Part shown: piece after piece, positions 1-7,952 of the stretch
Layout of the letters: each line of letters starts with the position of its first letter
How positions within the stretch are numbered: the stretch's first letter is position 1
Program-made: the position numbers and the translations under genes
DNA from: PALSA-1353 sp050014015
GTDB taxonomy: Bacteria; Planctomycetota; Phycisphaerae; Tepidisphaerales; Tepidisphaeraceae
Reading direction: 5' to 3'
Assembly: GCA_050014015.1 (NCBI GenBank)
Contig: JBEKEC010000001.1
Location: forward strand, 1 to 64,000
Length of the DNA stretch: 64,000 bases
Notes under the pieces: model-generated
The model's input: only the letters and a program-made list of their open reading frames with translations
Told to the model about the DNA's origin: nothing
The model's database searches: none

Positions 1-95
1 TTACCGCCTGCATGCGAAAATTGTTGACCATTCTCAACGCCATGGCCCGCGACGGCCTTACATGGAGTCCAAAATGTCAACTCCAAACCACTTGA
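1..95 (+). mobile_element. IS110-family transposase, C-terminal end only (truncated by window start)
   Basis: Reading from base 3, the frame is open to a TGA at 93-95 and encodes about 30 residues containing ACMRKLLTILNAMARDG. This matches the usual C-terminal end of IS110/IS1111-type transposases (DEDD-type catalytic domain plus serine-containing Tnp2 domain). Catalytic parts would lie to the left of the window. The bases after the stop up to about 180 would contain the element's right end, but I could not define a terminus. The call rests on one short motif, and nothing shows whether the element is intact. Confidence 0.6.
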
Positions 96-182
96 AATTA
101 GACACAGCCGCTTCGCGGTAATTTTTTTTGGTTGCGGCCATGCCGCGCTGGGCGCCTTCGCGGCTAGACTCTTTGGGTCGCG

Positions 183-232
183 GGCAAAATTCCGCCGGGG
201 CTCCGTCATTCGGATTTCGCATTTCGAGTTTC
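183..232. repeat. R1-type intergenic repeat (TCATTCGGATTTCG vocabulary)
   Basis: Bases 183-219 match 12575-12611 with one mismatch over 37 bp: a GGCAAAATTCCGCCGGGG block followed by TCATTCGGATTTCG. More degenerate TTCG(G/A)(A/G)TTTCG units follow to about 232. Further members of the family lie at 12529-12628, 14051-14166 and 19277-19400. This copy sits between the IS110 remnant and the ThuA-like gene. Confidence 0.7.
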
Positions 233-299
233 GCCCCCCTTCCCCTTGCCCCCGGTTTTGTCCACGGCTATTTTCGTTAGCTGAAAACGGGAGAATTCA

Positions 300-1034
300 A
301 TGCCGATTCGAGTGACTGTCTGGCACGAATATCGCCACGAAAAGAAAGACCCCAAGGTCGCCGAGGTCTACCCGCGGGGAATTCACGAGGCCATCGCTTC
401 GCATCTGCGCAAATCCTCCGATTTGCAGGTTCGCACCGCCACGCTGGACGAGCCGGAGCACGGCCTGAGCGACGACGTTCTCCAAAACACCGACGTGATA
501 ACCTGGTGGGGCCACATGGCCCACAACGACGTCAAAGACGCGATCGTCGAAAAAGTCCATCGCCGAGTCTTGGCGGGAATGGGCCTGGTCGTCCTGCACA
601 GCGGCCATTTTTCCAAGATTTTCAGGCGGCTGATGGGCACCACCTGCGACCTCAAATGGCGAGAAGAACTCAACGAACGGGAAATCCTCTGGGTCACCCG
701 GCCCGGACACCCCATCGTCCGCGGCATCGACGATCATTTCATCATCCCCCGCGAGGAAATGTACGGCGAATTCTTCGACGTCCCCGAGCCGGAATGCACC
801 TTCCTCATCAGCAGCTTCGGCGGCGGCGAAGTCTTCCGCAGCGGCTGCACCTGGACGCGCGGCCTGGGCCGGATCGTCTATTTCCGTCCGGGGCACGAAA
901 CCTTTCCAACCTATCACGATGCCAACGTTCTGAAGATCATCGAGAACGCCGTCCGCTGGTCCGCCCCAACGTTCAGCCCCGCGCCGTTGACCTTCGGCAA
1001 TCGGAAAATGGGGTGGGTCGATCAACAGAAGTAG
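300..1034 (+). CDS. ThuA-like (trehalose utilisation family) protein
   Basis: The 244-residue protein starts at an ATG preceded by a GGGAG ribosome binding site. It has the class I glutamine amidotransferase-like fold of the ThuA family: an N-terminal beta strand (RVTVWHEY), DVITWWGHMAH, and GMGLVVLHSGHFSKIF where the pseudo-nucleophile region lies. The end (GRIVYFRPGHETFPTYHD) is also typical. ThuA relatives bind or modify sugars, and planctomycetes carry many of them, often next to sugar oxidoreductases, though no such neighbour is present here. The last 11 codons form one copy of a 35-bp direct repeat found again at 7746-7780, so this gene's 3' end may mark an insertion boundary. Confidence 0.85.
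   Translation: MPIRVTVWHEYRHEKKDPKVAEVYPRGIHEAIASHLRKSSDLQVRTATLDEPEHGLSDDVLQNTDVITWWGHMAHNDVKDAIVEKVHRRVLAGMGLVVLHSGHFSKIFRRLMGTTCDLKWREELNEREILWVTRPGHPIVRGIDDHFIIPREEMYGEFFDVPEPECTFLISSFGGGEVFRSGCTWTRGLGRIVYFRPGHETFPTYHDANVLKIIENAVRWSAPTFSPAPLTFGNRKMGWVDQQK
988..1022 (+). repeat. Direct repeat copy A (3' end of the ThuA-like gene)
   Basis: This 35-bp stretch matches 7746-7780 in the same orientation at 33 of 35 positions. It encodes the LTFGNRKMGWVD tail of the ThuA-like protein. The second copy encodes LTFGNRKLGWVD followed by KK and a stop. The two copies bracket the 1148-7678 operon. Confidence 0.85.
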
Positions 1035-1111
1035 CTGTCAATCCCCCACAGTGGACTTGCCGCTGATTTCTAAGCAATCGCTTACCTCTAGGCAATATTT
1101 CCAGATTTCTC

Positions 1112-1139
1112 TTGACACAAAAAAATGATAAGCTAAAAT
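1112..1139 (+). promoter_or_regulatory. Near-consensus sigma-70 promoter, probably giving a leaderless transcript
   Basis: A perfect -35 TTGACA (1112-1117) is followed by a 16-bp spacer and TAAAAT (1134-1139). Transcription would begin near 1146, two bases before the ATG at 1148. No ribosome binding site precedes that ATG. A TTG start at 1112 is open but would coincide with the -35 box. Confidence 0.6.
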
Positions 1140-1147
1140 TTGAAAAA

Positions 1148-4100
1148 ATGAGCGGCAGGCGGGTCAAAGCCTGGCTTGCGTTTTCCGTCAGCTTGGCAAC
1201 TGTTATCGCCGTCTGCATCGGAGTGTTTTGGAAGACTTCCGGTGCACCGTTTTCGCATTCGGGGGAGACCAACGGATTTCCGGTTTCCGCCGCTCCTAAT
1301 TCGCCCGCCGCCGCATCTGCCGCTTCCGCCATCAGCGCTGCCCTCTTCCAAAGCGGTAATGCCGGCGATCGACAAGCGGCCCTCGACGGAATCTGGCGCC
1401 TTGCCGCATCCGACCCTGGGAAAATGGCTGACCATCTCCCGGCGTGGCTGGGCGCCTTGTTGCAAAACGGACAGTTTGCCGACGTCGAAGGCCTAACCCT
1501 GGTTGCCATTCCGCCAAAGGATTGGGACGTTCCCACGGTTTGCACCTTCCAGGAAGCGCGCGTGAGAGCGTTCCTTGGCGAGGGAAATTATGCACGGGCC
1601 TTGGCGGAAGCCAAATCCTATTACAACGTGGCGCTTCTTGCGGATACACCGACGGCCATCGATCTATTGGCCCAGGCGCTGGCCAGAACCAAGGGCCTTG
1701 ATGTCGCCGAGCAGTTTAGAAAACAGCAACAGGCCGGCGCGGTTTTCCCCGGCAATGGACCGAGTATCGCCCCTAGTATTCTGCCCTCGATCAAGGTCAA
1801 TGGGTCCTGGCTCAATGATTCCATCGACGGCACCAAGTATGGAAGCCCTTATAAATTCGCCAATCAAATTGCCCAAGGCGATTTGCTGCTTTTGGCCGAC
1901 CAACCTGCCGAGGCTGAGCGGTCTTTCCTAAAGGCTTGTGATTATATCGAGAATGATTGGGATCTTCCCCAGGCGTTGGAGGGTATTGCCCGATCCGTTC
2001 GAGCCCAGGACGGTTCGGTTGGAAGAGCCAAGGCATTCATAAGCTTATTGCAGTCAGGCGGTCCCATCGTGCCCACTGGCATCGCGTTGCCGAGCAATCT
2101 GAGCACGTTCGTACTCCGCGACGCCGCGGAGAACATTAAATGCACCGACGATCCCGTTCGGAACACCCTTGCCCGACCGTCCAAAGAGGCACTCGGGTAT
2201 GTCGCGCTCCCAAGTGTTGATGAATCGTCACCCTCCTCGTTCCCTCTGCCGGTAAATAATCCTGTCCTGTTGGCTAAAATGGCCCCACAAAGAGATCCGA
2301 TCACCGCCCAAATCCAAAGCGATAGCGCCAGCGATCGACAGGCCGTCATCGATGGAATCTGGCGCTTGGCGGCTAAGCATCCATCAGTGATGGCGGATCA
2401 TTTGCTTGGATGGCTGGGGCCACTGATGCAAGAGAAACGGTACACCGACGTTGAAGGCTTGAGCCTCGTCGCCATTTTGAAGTGTCCTTGGTGGTATCCG
2501 TCCATTGCCACCTTTCAGGAAGCGCGCGTCCGGGCTCTGCTGGTGGAGGGACAAAATGCCCAGGTGCTTTCGGAGGCGAAGAGCTATTACGACCTGTCAC
2601 CGGTAGCGGACACCCCTACGGCAATTGAACTGTTGGCGCAAGCCCTTGGGAAAAATCGCGGGCCAGCCGTGGGGGAAGAATTCAGAAAGCAGGCGACGGC
2701 AACTTTGGCAACTTCCAGCCAACCGGGAGATTTGCCAGCAACTTTGTTGAAGTCAATTCAGGTGGACGACTCACGCTACACGCATGGCATCGCCATGACC
2801 GGAGGGGCGAGTCAGGAGGCGTTTGGAAATCAAATGTCGCGGGGGGATCTCCTCCTGTTGGCCGATCAGCCGATTGAGGCGGAGAAAGCGTTTATCAAGG
2901 CCTGCCAGTTCGCGAAAAATCCCTGGGATTTGCCGCAGGCAGTAGATGGGATCGCGCGGTGTTTGCGGGATCAGACCGGGTCTTTGAAGCGGACTCGGGA
3001 ATTCTTGCGGCGACTGGAGGCCGGTGAATCAACGGTTTCTATTGGAGTCGCATTTCCCGGGAATCTTGATAGGGAAAAGCTTCGTGAGTCGGCGATTGCC
3101 GTGGATTTGCCGAATGGCAATAGTGTAGCCCGAGCGGATCTTCCCAATCCGCCGGATAGCGCGGTGGAGGAGGTGGATTTGCCGCCGGCATCTTCGGAAA
3201 CCCCATTCGATTTGGAGGCGAACAATTTGCCGACGAATGATGCGGTGCTGGTACTGCGGTTAGGAACGATGGGCGATCCGGTATTGCGGAACTGGCTGGT
3301 TCAGTGGCAAGCCCGCCTCGGCAGACAGGCTCACATCGACGCGCGATCCATCGAGCCTGGCGCGCCCAAAAGTCTCGGCGAGGCGTTGGACCGTTCACCG
3401 CTGCCTTCAGCCACACTTCTCAACATTGCCGTCGCGTGCTTCCAAATTTCCAGAGATGGCAAAACAGCCGCGGCGATACTGTCGCTCGCGGTTCCCGCGA
3501 GCGATCCGGCCCTGCGCGACTGGCTTGTGGCTTGGCAGGATGATCTGTCGGATGGCACGCAGGTTTCCGACACCAAGCTGGACGAGTTGGGGCGTACGTT
3601 GGACCACGCGACTTGTGATTGCGCTACCCTGGCGCGCCTCGGACGCGCGATCGTGGACTTTTCAAATGACGCGCGGGTCTCGGGAATCATCTGCGGAGCG
3701 GCCATGGCATTGGGGCACCAAAACTTGGTTGCCCAGAAGCGGCTGACGCCGGCCGGCCGCGCGGAGCTGGCGGCAATGAAGGATGTCGAGCCGATTGTGT
3801 GGGAAGTTAACGATATTTGGGGCGATCATCGCTATCTAAAACAGCTCTCGGATATGAGCGACGACATACAGCGCTTAGTCCCGCCCCAGGACCCGGAATT
3901 GGGATGGCTGGTCAACTGGGCACGGATCGTCAACGCGGAAACGCTCTACGCGCGCGGGCGATTTGCCGAGGCTTGGACGGCAGCGCAGTCCCTGCGCGAG
4001 GATTCGGACACAGGACCAGGCTGGGGCGACAGCCAGAAGGTCGCATTACACTGGCTCGAAGCGATGATACTTGACGCGCAGCAAAGACCCGGCGAGGCCA

Positions 4101-4327
4101 TTCCGCACCTCGAGATTGTCGCGGAAGATTCAAGCTCCCAGCATCCTGGAGAGGCACTGGTTCGATTGGTTGGCGCGTTGGCACGCACGGGTCAGGTCGA
4201 TGAAGCACAGAAACGGTTGGAGGAGTGGATTCGTCGCTGTCCGCGGCCGGACCGTGGGACGGCGATCATGCTTGCGGAGGAGATCGCCGCGGCACGCCGC
4301 GGGCATCCCCCGCAAAATGGTAATTGA
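1148..4327 (+). CDS. Large membrane-anchored protein with an internal duplication and TPR-like helices
   Basis: This 1059-residue protein begins with a short basic stretch and a single membrane segment (about residues 8-27), so most of it should lie outside the cytoplasm. It contains two diverged copies of a roughly 250-residue unit (about 65-320 and 387-635). Shared landmarks are DRQA(A/V)(L/I)DGIWRLAA, TFQEARVRA, ADTPTAI(D/E)LLAQAL and DLLLLADQP. The last 250 residues look like TPR-type helical repeats (LYARGRFAEAW, ARTGQVDEAQKRLEEW). It is not recognised as a named family. It is the first gene of the operon with the cysteine-rich peptide, so an export or scaffold role is possible but is inference. 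Base composition looks less GC-rich than in neighbouring housekeeping genes. Confidence 0.75.
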   Translation: MSGRRVKAWLAFSVSLATVIAVCIGVFWKTSGAPFSHSGETNGFPVSAAPNSPAAASAASAISAALFQSGNAGDRQAALDGIWRLAASDPGKMADHLPAWLGALLQNGQFADVEGLTLVAIPPKDWDVPTVCTFQEARVRAFLGEGNYARALAEAKSYYNVALLADTPTAIDLLAQALARTKGLDVAEQFRKQQQAGAVFPGNGPSIAPSILPSIKVNGSWLNDSIDGTKYGSPYKFANQIAQGDLLLLADQPAEAERSFLKACDYIENDWDLPQALEGIARSVRAQDGSVGRAKAFISLLQSGGPIVPTGIALPSNLSTFVLRDAAENIKCTDDPVRNTLARPSKEALGYVALPSVDESSPSSFPLPVNNPVLLAKMAPQRDPITAQIQSDSASDRQAVIDGIWRLAAKHPSVMADHLLGWLGPLMQEKRYTDVEGLSLVAILKCPWWYPSIATFQEARVRALLVEGQNAQVLSEAKSYYDLSPVADTPTAIELLAQALGKNRGPAVGEEFRKQATATLATSSQPGDLPATLLKSIQVDDSRYTHGIAMTGGASQEAFGNQMSRGDLLLLADQPIEAEKAFIKACQFAKNPWDLPQAVDGIARCLRDQTGSLKRTREFLRRLEAGESTVSIGVAFPGNLDREKLRESAIAVDLPNGNSVARADLPNPPDSAVEEVDLPPASSETPFDLEANNLPTNDAVLVLRLGTMGDPVLRNWLVQWQARLGRQAHIDARSIEPGAPKSLGEALDRSPLPSATLLNIAVACFQISRDGKTAAAILSLAVPASDPALRDWLVAWQDDLSDGTQVSDTKLDELGRTLDHATCDCATLARLGRAIVDFSNDARVSGIICGAAMALGHQNLVAQKRLTPAGRAELAAMKDVEPIVWEVNDIWGDHRYLKQLSDMSDDIQRLVPPQDPELGWLVNWARIVNAETLYARGRFAEAWTAAQSLREDSDTGPGWGDSQKVALHWLEAMILDAQQRPGEAIPHLEIVAEDSSSQHPGEALVRLVGALARTGQVDEAQKRLEEWIRRCPRPDRGTAIMLAEEIAAARRGHPPQNGN

Positions 4328-4399
4328 TATCCCGTCGCGCCAGGCACCGCGACGTAGCGGTGGTTGGCGTGCGTTAAACAACTTTTAGGGAGGACCGAT

Positions 4400-4726
4400 A
4401 TGAAACCGCTCAAACGAATTCCGGCGGTAATCGCGGTTGCTGGGATTGCACTTTTGGCCGTGTCCTATGGGAGCGCGCCACGAGAAGTTGCAAAGGCTGT
4501 TTCCGGATCCATACGAGGCGCCAACGGCTGTGACTGTGAGCTCGGCACGAGTTCGTGTCCAAACCCACAGGAAACCGCCGGGGGTTGCGGAACAGTGACG
4601 TACGTCAAATCTTGGTTGGGATTTTGGGGGAATGATTTGTTGCCAGGAGTCCAGGACGGATGCACCTCCTTGCCGGGAATCTGTCCGACCGCTGATCAAG
4701 GTTATTGCCCCGGCAACAAGTGTTAG
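4400..4726 (+). CDS. Small exported cysteine-rich peptide precursor (8 Cys)
   Basis: This 108-residue ORF has a strong GGGAGGA ribosome binding site seven bases before its ATG. The N-terminus (MKPLKR, then a hydrophobic run to about residue 23) is an export signal. The mature part holds eight cysteines (44, 46, 53, 63, 88, 95, 103, 108), with no further homology seen. An even cysteine count in an exported peptide suggests four disulfides. GSIRGA just before NGCDC could be a glycine-alanine processing site for a C39 protease, but the hydrophobic leader also fits ordinary signal peptidase. It lies between the large repeat protein and three membrane or secreted genes, including a C39-like peptidase/rhodanese and a MauE protein, which suggests it is the substrate of the operon. 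Confidence 0.8.
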   Translation: MKPLKRIPAVIAVAGIALLAVSYGSAPREVAKAVSGSIRGANGCDCELGTSSCPNPQETAGGCGTVTYVKSWLGFWGNDLLPGVQDGCTSLPGICPTADQGYCPGNKC

Positions 4727-4771
4727 GGATGGTTCGTCGGCAAGGCGCCATCACGTGAGAGGAAGCGTAAG

Positions 4772-6082
4772 TTGATTACAACTTCGATTCTTGCGGAGCA
4801 TCGAAGGTTGTTGCGTTTATTGGCTGTTGCGCTTGCGATGGCCGGGAGCTTGGGCGCTGCACCTTCGCCTGATGTCAAGGAATTGATCCAATCGTACCGC
4901 CAGTCCATCCAGCCTTTCGAGCACGTGGCGTATGCGGCGGAGTGCCGGATCACTCGCCAGAGAAACGGCCAGGCCATTAACGCGACCCTGGGACATCCGG
5001 TGCCGCTGGACAAAGCCGGGCGGGCCATTTTCCGAATTCTTTACCGCCGCGATGGAGACCGGCTGGACATCATATACCCGAAGACTTCCGCCTCGGAGGC
5101 GGACGTGCTTCGGGACCCATCGACCCAAATGGTGCGCAGCATCATCCTTGGAGATCTGTGGCAGACCTTAGCCGGTGAAAACCCCCAAAGAGGTAACGTT
5201 AGTCAGCAGTCGGCGAAAATTAATAAGCTGTCGGCCAACGAATTATTGGCTAATGCCCGTAGCGGTAGTTTGTGCGGCGGAGAAGCATTGGATGGCTGGA
5301 TCACGGGCCGACTGGACGAGAGCTTGCCGGAGACCTTTGCCGCCGCTTCTGACGCCAGCGTCGATTCCCGGCCGCAGGTGATGGATGGCCATAATACCCG
5401 GGTGGTCCGTTGCACGACGAACTACGGCGAATTCACAGTCTGGCTGGATCCCGAAGTGGGCTGCCAACCGCGCCGGGTTGAAGCTCGCCGAATCAAAAGC
5501 GGGCATATTGGGAATGAAAACGCCATCAGGAGCGAAACCGTCGAGAACATTCAGTATCAAATGATTCAGGGCCGGCCCGTGGGCGTCTCGGCGCACATCA
5601 GCGGCGACGTTCATCGCCCAACGGACAACGGCACGGAAGTTAACACGTGGGTCAATGAATACAGCCGCACGGAGGTGGACTTTCATCCCGATTTCGCCGC
5701 GATGAAGGCATTTGTCATGGTGGCGCCTCCGGATTATCCGGCGATTAATATCGATCTGCCCGAAATACGCTGGAAGCTGGTGGATGGCAAATTCGTCCCG
5801 GCGACGGATGAAGCGGTAATACAGAGCGTTGATCGAATGCTTGCCGAGGCGGGCCGGGGCGCCGGCAGCGCCGCTGAGACAACCCGGCCCAGTGGAGATT
5901 TGGATCGCCTGATTGCCGAAGCCTCCAATGGCGGACTGGCCGACACCGATTCAAGCCAATGGAGCGCCCACTGGGAATGGATCGTTGCGACGGCGGTCTT
6001 CCTGCTCGGGGGAATCCTAGCGTTTCTCGCCCTGGTTCGGCGAAAGCGCCTCAAGCGACCGGGCGGGGTAAGCGAGGGTTGA
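4772..6082 (+). CDS. Secreted protein with C-terminal membrane anchor, function unknown
   Basis: The 436-residue protein starts at TTG, with AGAGGA about eight bases upstream and no better in-frame start nearby. It has an N-terminal signal sequence (RLLRLLAVALAMAGSLGA) and a C-terminal membrane segment (about 404-424) followed by RRKRLKR. The middle should therefore be outside the cytoplasm and held by its tail. The central region (ARAIF-type beta-rich pattern, TTNYGEFTVWLDPEVGCQPRRVEAR) resembles secreted planctomycete proteins with a LolA/LppX-like lipoprotein-carrier fold, but I cannot confirm this. There is no sortase or PEP-CTERM motif. It sits 46 bp after the peptide gene and 4 bp before the C39-like gene. 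Confidence 0.75.
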   Translation: MITTSILAEHRRLLRLLAVALAMAGSLGAAPSPDVKELIQSYRQSIQPFEHVAYAAECRITRQRNGQAINATLGHPVPLDKAGRAIFRILYRRDGDRLDIIYPKTSASEADVLRDPSTQMVRSIILGDLWQTLAGENPQRGNVSQQSAKINKLSANELLANARSGSLCGGEALDGWITGRLDESLPETFAAASDASVDSRPQVMDGHNTRVVRCTTNYGEFTVWLDPEVGCQPRRVEARRIKSGHIGNENAIRSETVENIQYQMIQGRPVGVSAHISGDVHRPTDNGTEVNTWVNEYSRTEVDFHPDFAAMKAFVMVAPPDYPAINIDLPEIRWKLVDGKFVPATDEAVIQSVDRMLAEAGRGAGSAAETTRPSGDLDRLIAEASNGGLADTDSSQWSAHWEWIVATAVFLLGGILAFLALVRRKRLKRPGGVSEG

Positions 6083-6086
6083 AGTC

Positions 6087-7166
6087 GTGCGTTACCGTCG
6101 ATGTCTTCATGCTCTGGCCATCTGCCTAATACTCGCTCAGGCACGGCGTCCAGCCTTTGCAGACGACCCGAAGACAAGCAATCCCGCCGCCTGTGGAATC
6201 AATTGCGCGTATGCCGCCTTGCGCGTGCTGGGAAAGAACGTCCGCTGGCTTGACCTGGCCAAGAGCGACTACATCAGCTCGCCAAAGGGAAGCTCTCTGG
6301 GAGATCTGGTCAAAGCGATTCAAGACCAGGGAGCTTACGTCACGCCGATGCAGGGATTATCGGGGGCGACGCTGGCCGAGATTCGCTGGCCCATGATCCT
6401 GAATGTCAAGCACGATCCGGATTCACTTCAATACGATCATTGGGTCCTGGCGATGTCCGAGTCCGGCGGTTGGCTCCGGATATTGGACGCGCCCAGCGAG
6501 ATGCAGGAGATTCGCCCATCGCGTCTGGCCGGACGCTGGAACGGCGTCGGTCTGATCGTCACCGACCGGCCGCTCGGCCGCGGCGCGTTGTTGAAGATCC
6601 AGTGGTTACAGATTCGCCAAAGCCTGCTGTATTTAATTCCGTTAATCATGGCTGGCGCTCTGGTTCGAGCGATCTGGCGCCGGGCGCGTGCGCGGACCAC
6701 CGGCGGGCATCTTTTCGTGGAGACAGCGGGCGTCGTTGTGGTCGCGGGGTTCATCGGATTCTGTTACCACCTCTTCAGCGATGATGGCTTGCTCAAGCGC
6801 AGCGACGCGACGGAGACCGTCATGCGGGCGCGATTCTCCAGTTTCGTCGCGAAGGTCAACGTCGAACAAGCTCGCAAGATGCGCGCCAGCGGTGTCACGT
6901 TCGTCGATGCCCGCCTGCCCGAAGACTATCAGACCGGGCATATCGCCGATGCCATAAACATCCCAATCGGCGCGCCGGCGGTAGTCAGGCGATCCGTGCT
7001 CGGCTCGATCCGCCCTGACGCGCCGATTGTTGTGTACTGCCAGAGTCAGTCCTGCACGTACTCTGACGAGGTTGCCAAGACGCTTGCCGGCGACGGTTAT
7101 ACAAACCTGTTCGTGTTCAGGGATGGTTGGGTTGGTTGGATTCGGGCTAAATTACCCGTAAGTTAG
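6087..7166 (+). CDS. C39-like cysteine peptidase domain fused to membrane segments and a rhodanese domain
   Basis: This 359-residue protein starts at GTG and has a signal sequence ending near FADD (residue 26). Residues 28-158 read as a peptidase C39-like domain, with candidate catalytic Cys36 (AACGINCAYAALRVLG), His118 (YDHWVLAMSESGGWL) and Asp134 (RILDAP). The glutamine normally six residues before the cysteine is Thr here. Membrane segments lie at about 176-196 and 210-230. Residues 257-357 form a rhodanese domain (FVDARLPEDYQTGHIADAINIP) with active-loop Cys318 and a second Cys323 (YCQSQSCTYSD). C39 domains cleave peptide leaders and rhodaneses carry persulfide sulfur, so the fusion points to sulfur or redox handling of an exported cysteine-rich substrate. 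The fused combination is notable; its activity is unproven. Confidence 0.75.
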   Translation: MRYRRCLHALAICLILAQARRPAFADDPKTSNPAACGINCAYAALRVLGKNVRWLDLAKSDYISSPKGSSLGDLVKAIQDQGAYVTPMQGLSGATLAEIRWPMILNVKHDPDSLQYDHWVLAMSESGGWLRILDAPSEMQEIRPSRLAGRWNGVGLIVTDRPLGRGALLKIQWLQIRQSLLYLIPLIMAGALVRAIWRRARARTTGGHLFVETAGVVVVAGFIGFCYHLFSDDGLLKRSDATETVMRARFSSFVAKVNVEQARKMRASGVTFVDARLPEDYQTGHIADAINIPIGAPAVVRRSVLGSIRPDAPIVVYCQSQSCTYSDEVAKTLAGDGYTNLFVFRDGWVGWIRAKLPVS

Positions 7167-7195
7167 ATTCATTCTTTCGGCAACGAGTTTTATTC

Positions 7196-7678
7196 ATGCA
7201 ATCATTCTCAATTACGCCCTCATTTGTTAATGCGCGATGGTTGTCCCGCTCTGCCGGATGGGCGTTGGCAGCGATTTTCATCGCGAGCAGTTTTCCCAAG
7301 CTTCGAAATCCCCACTTGTTCCTGGACAGCGTGTATGGCTACGAGTTGCTCGGGCCCAGCGCGGGAATATTCATCGCCATTATCGTGCCGTGGCTGGAAT
7401 TGGTCATTGCCGCAAACCTGCTGATCGGCATCTTTGTAGAGGGAACGCTGCTGGCAGCGTTTATCCTTGCTGTGATATTCACGTTCGCAAATACCTGGGC
7501 GGTGGTTCGCGGAATCAAGGTCAGTTGCGGCTGCTTTGGCGCCGATCCATCGATGACGTCCGTTAGTTGGACAACCGTGGTGATTTCAGCGGCCGTCGGT
7601 TTAGCCGCGGTGGCCGGACTATTCTTCAGATTCTCGGCGGATTCAATTCATGTGTCCGGGGAACCTGTTTTGGCCTGA
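7196..7678 (+). CDS. MauE/DoxX-type redox-associated membrane protein
   Basis: This 160-residue protein has about four membrane helices and the diagnostic VSCGCFGADP loop (Cys111 and Cys113). The family is named for MauE, needed for disulfide formation in methylamine dehydrogenase. Related proteins often sit beside thioredoxin-like or exported cysteine-rich partners. It is the last gene of the operon, 29 bp after the C39/rhodanese gene. Its presence supports the idea that the operon makes or exchanges disulfides in the 8-Cys peptide. Confidence 0.8.
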   Translation: MQSFSITPSFVNARWLSRSAGWALAAIFIASSFPKLRNPHLFLDSVYGYELLGPSAGIFIAIIVPWLELVIAANLLIGIFVEGTLLAAFILAVIFTFANTWAVVRGIKVSCGCFGADPSMTSVSWTTVVISAAVGLAAVAGLFFRFSADSIHVSGEPVLA

Positions 7679-7745
7679 AACAGGCTCCAATTCTGACCCC
7701 CCGCCCCGCATTGATGTTTCAACTTTCGCCTTGCCCCCGCCCCGC

Positions 7746-7780
7746 TGACCTTCGGCAATCGAAAATTGGGGTGGGTCGAT
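7746..7780 (+). repeat. Direct repeat copy B, in the 274-bp gap before the EF-G-like gene
   Basis: This is the second copy of the repeat at 988-1022 (33 of 35 identities, same orientation). It sits in non-coding sequence but still preserves the translated tail LTFGNRKLGWVDKK and a stop in the matching frame. It may be the remnant of a gene end rather than a random repeat. The rest of 7679-7952 shows no gene and no tRNA. Confidence 0.85.
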
Positions 7781-7952
7781 AAAAAGTGAATTCACCGCAA
7801 AAGGCGGATTTTCAGCCGCGACGCGCGTTCTGCCAACGCGGCCCCGGCGGTTTGTGGGTTTGACGCCGCTGTCGCTGCAAAAGTTTCGGCTTGCTCGCGG
7901 CTTACCGTCACCTATACTTAATCCCCGCCGCATTTTGCGCGAGGAGTTATTC

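Noticed and set aside
7679..7952. Gap before the EF-G-like gene considered as a riboswitch or tRNA site
   Set aside because: No tRNA T-loop or cloverleaf and no known riboswitch core were found; only the direct repeat is clear.
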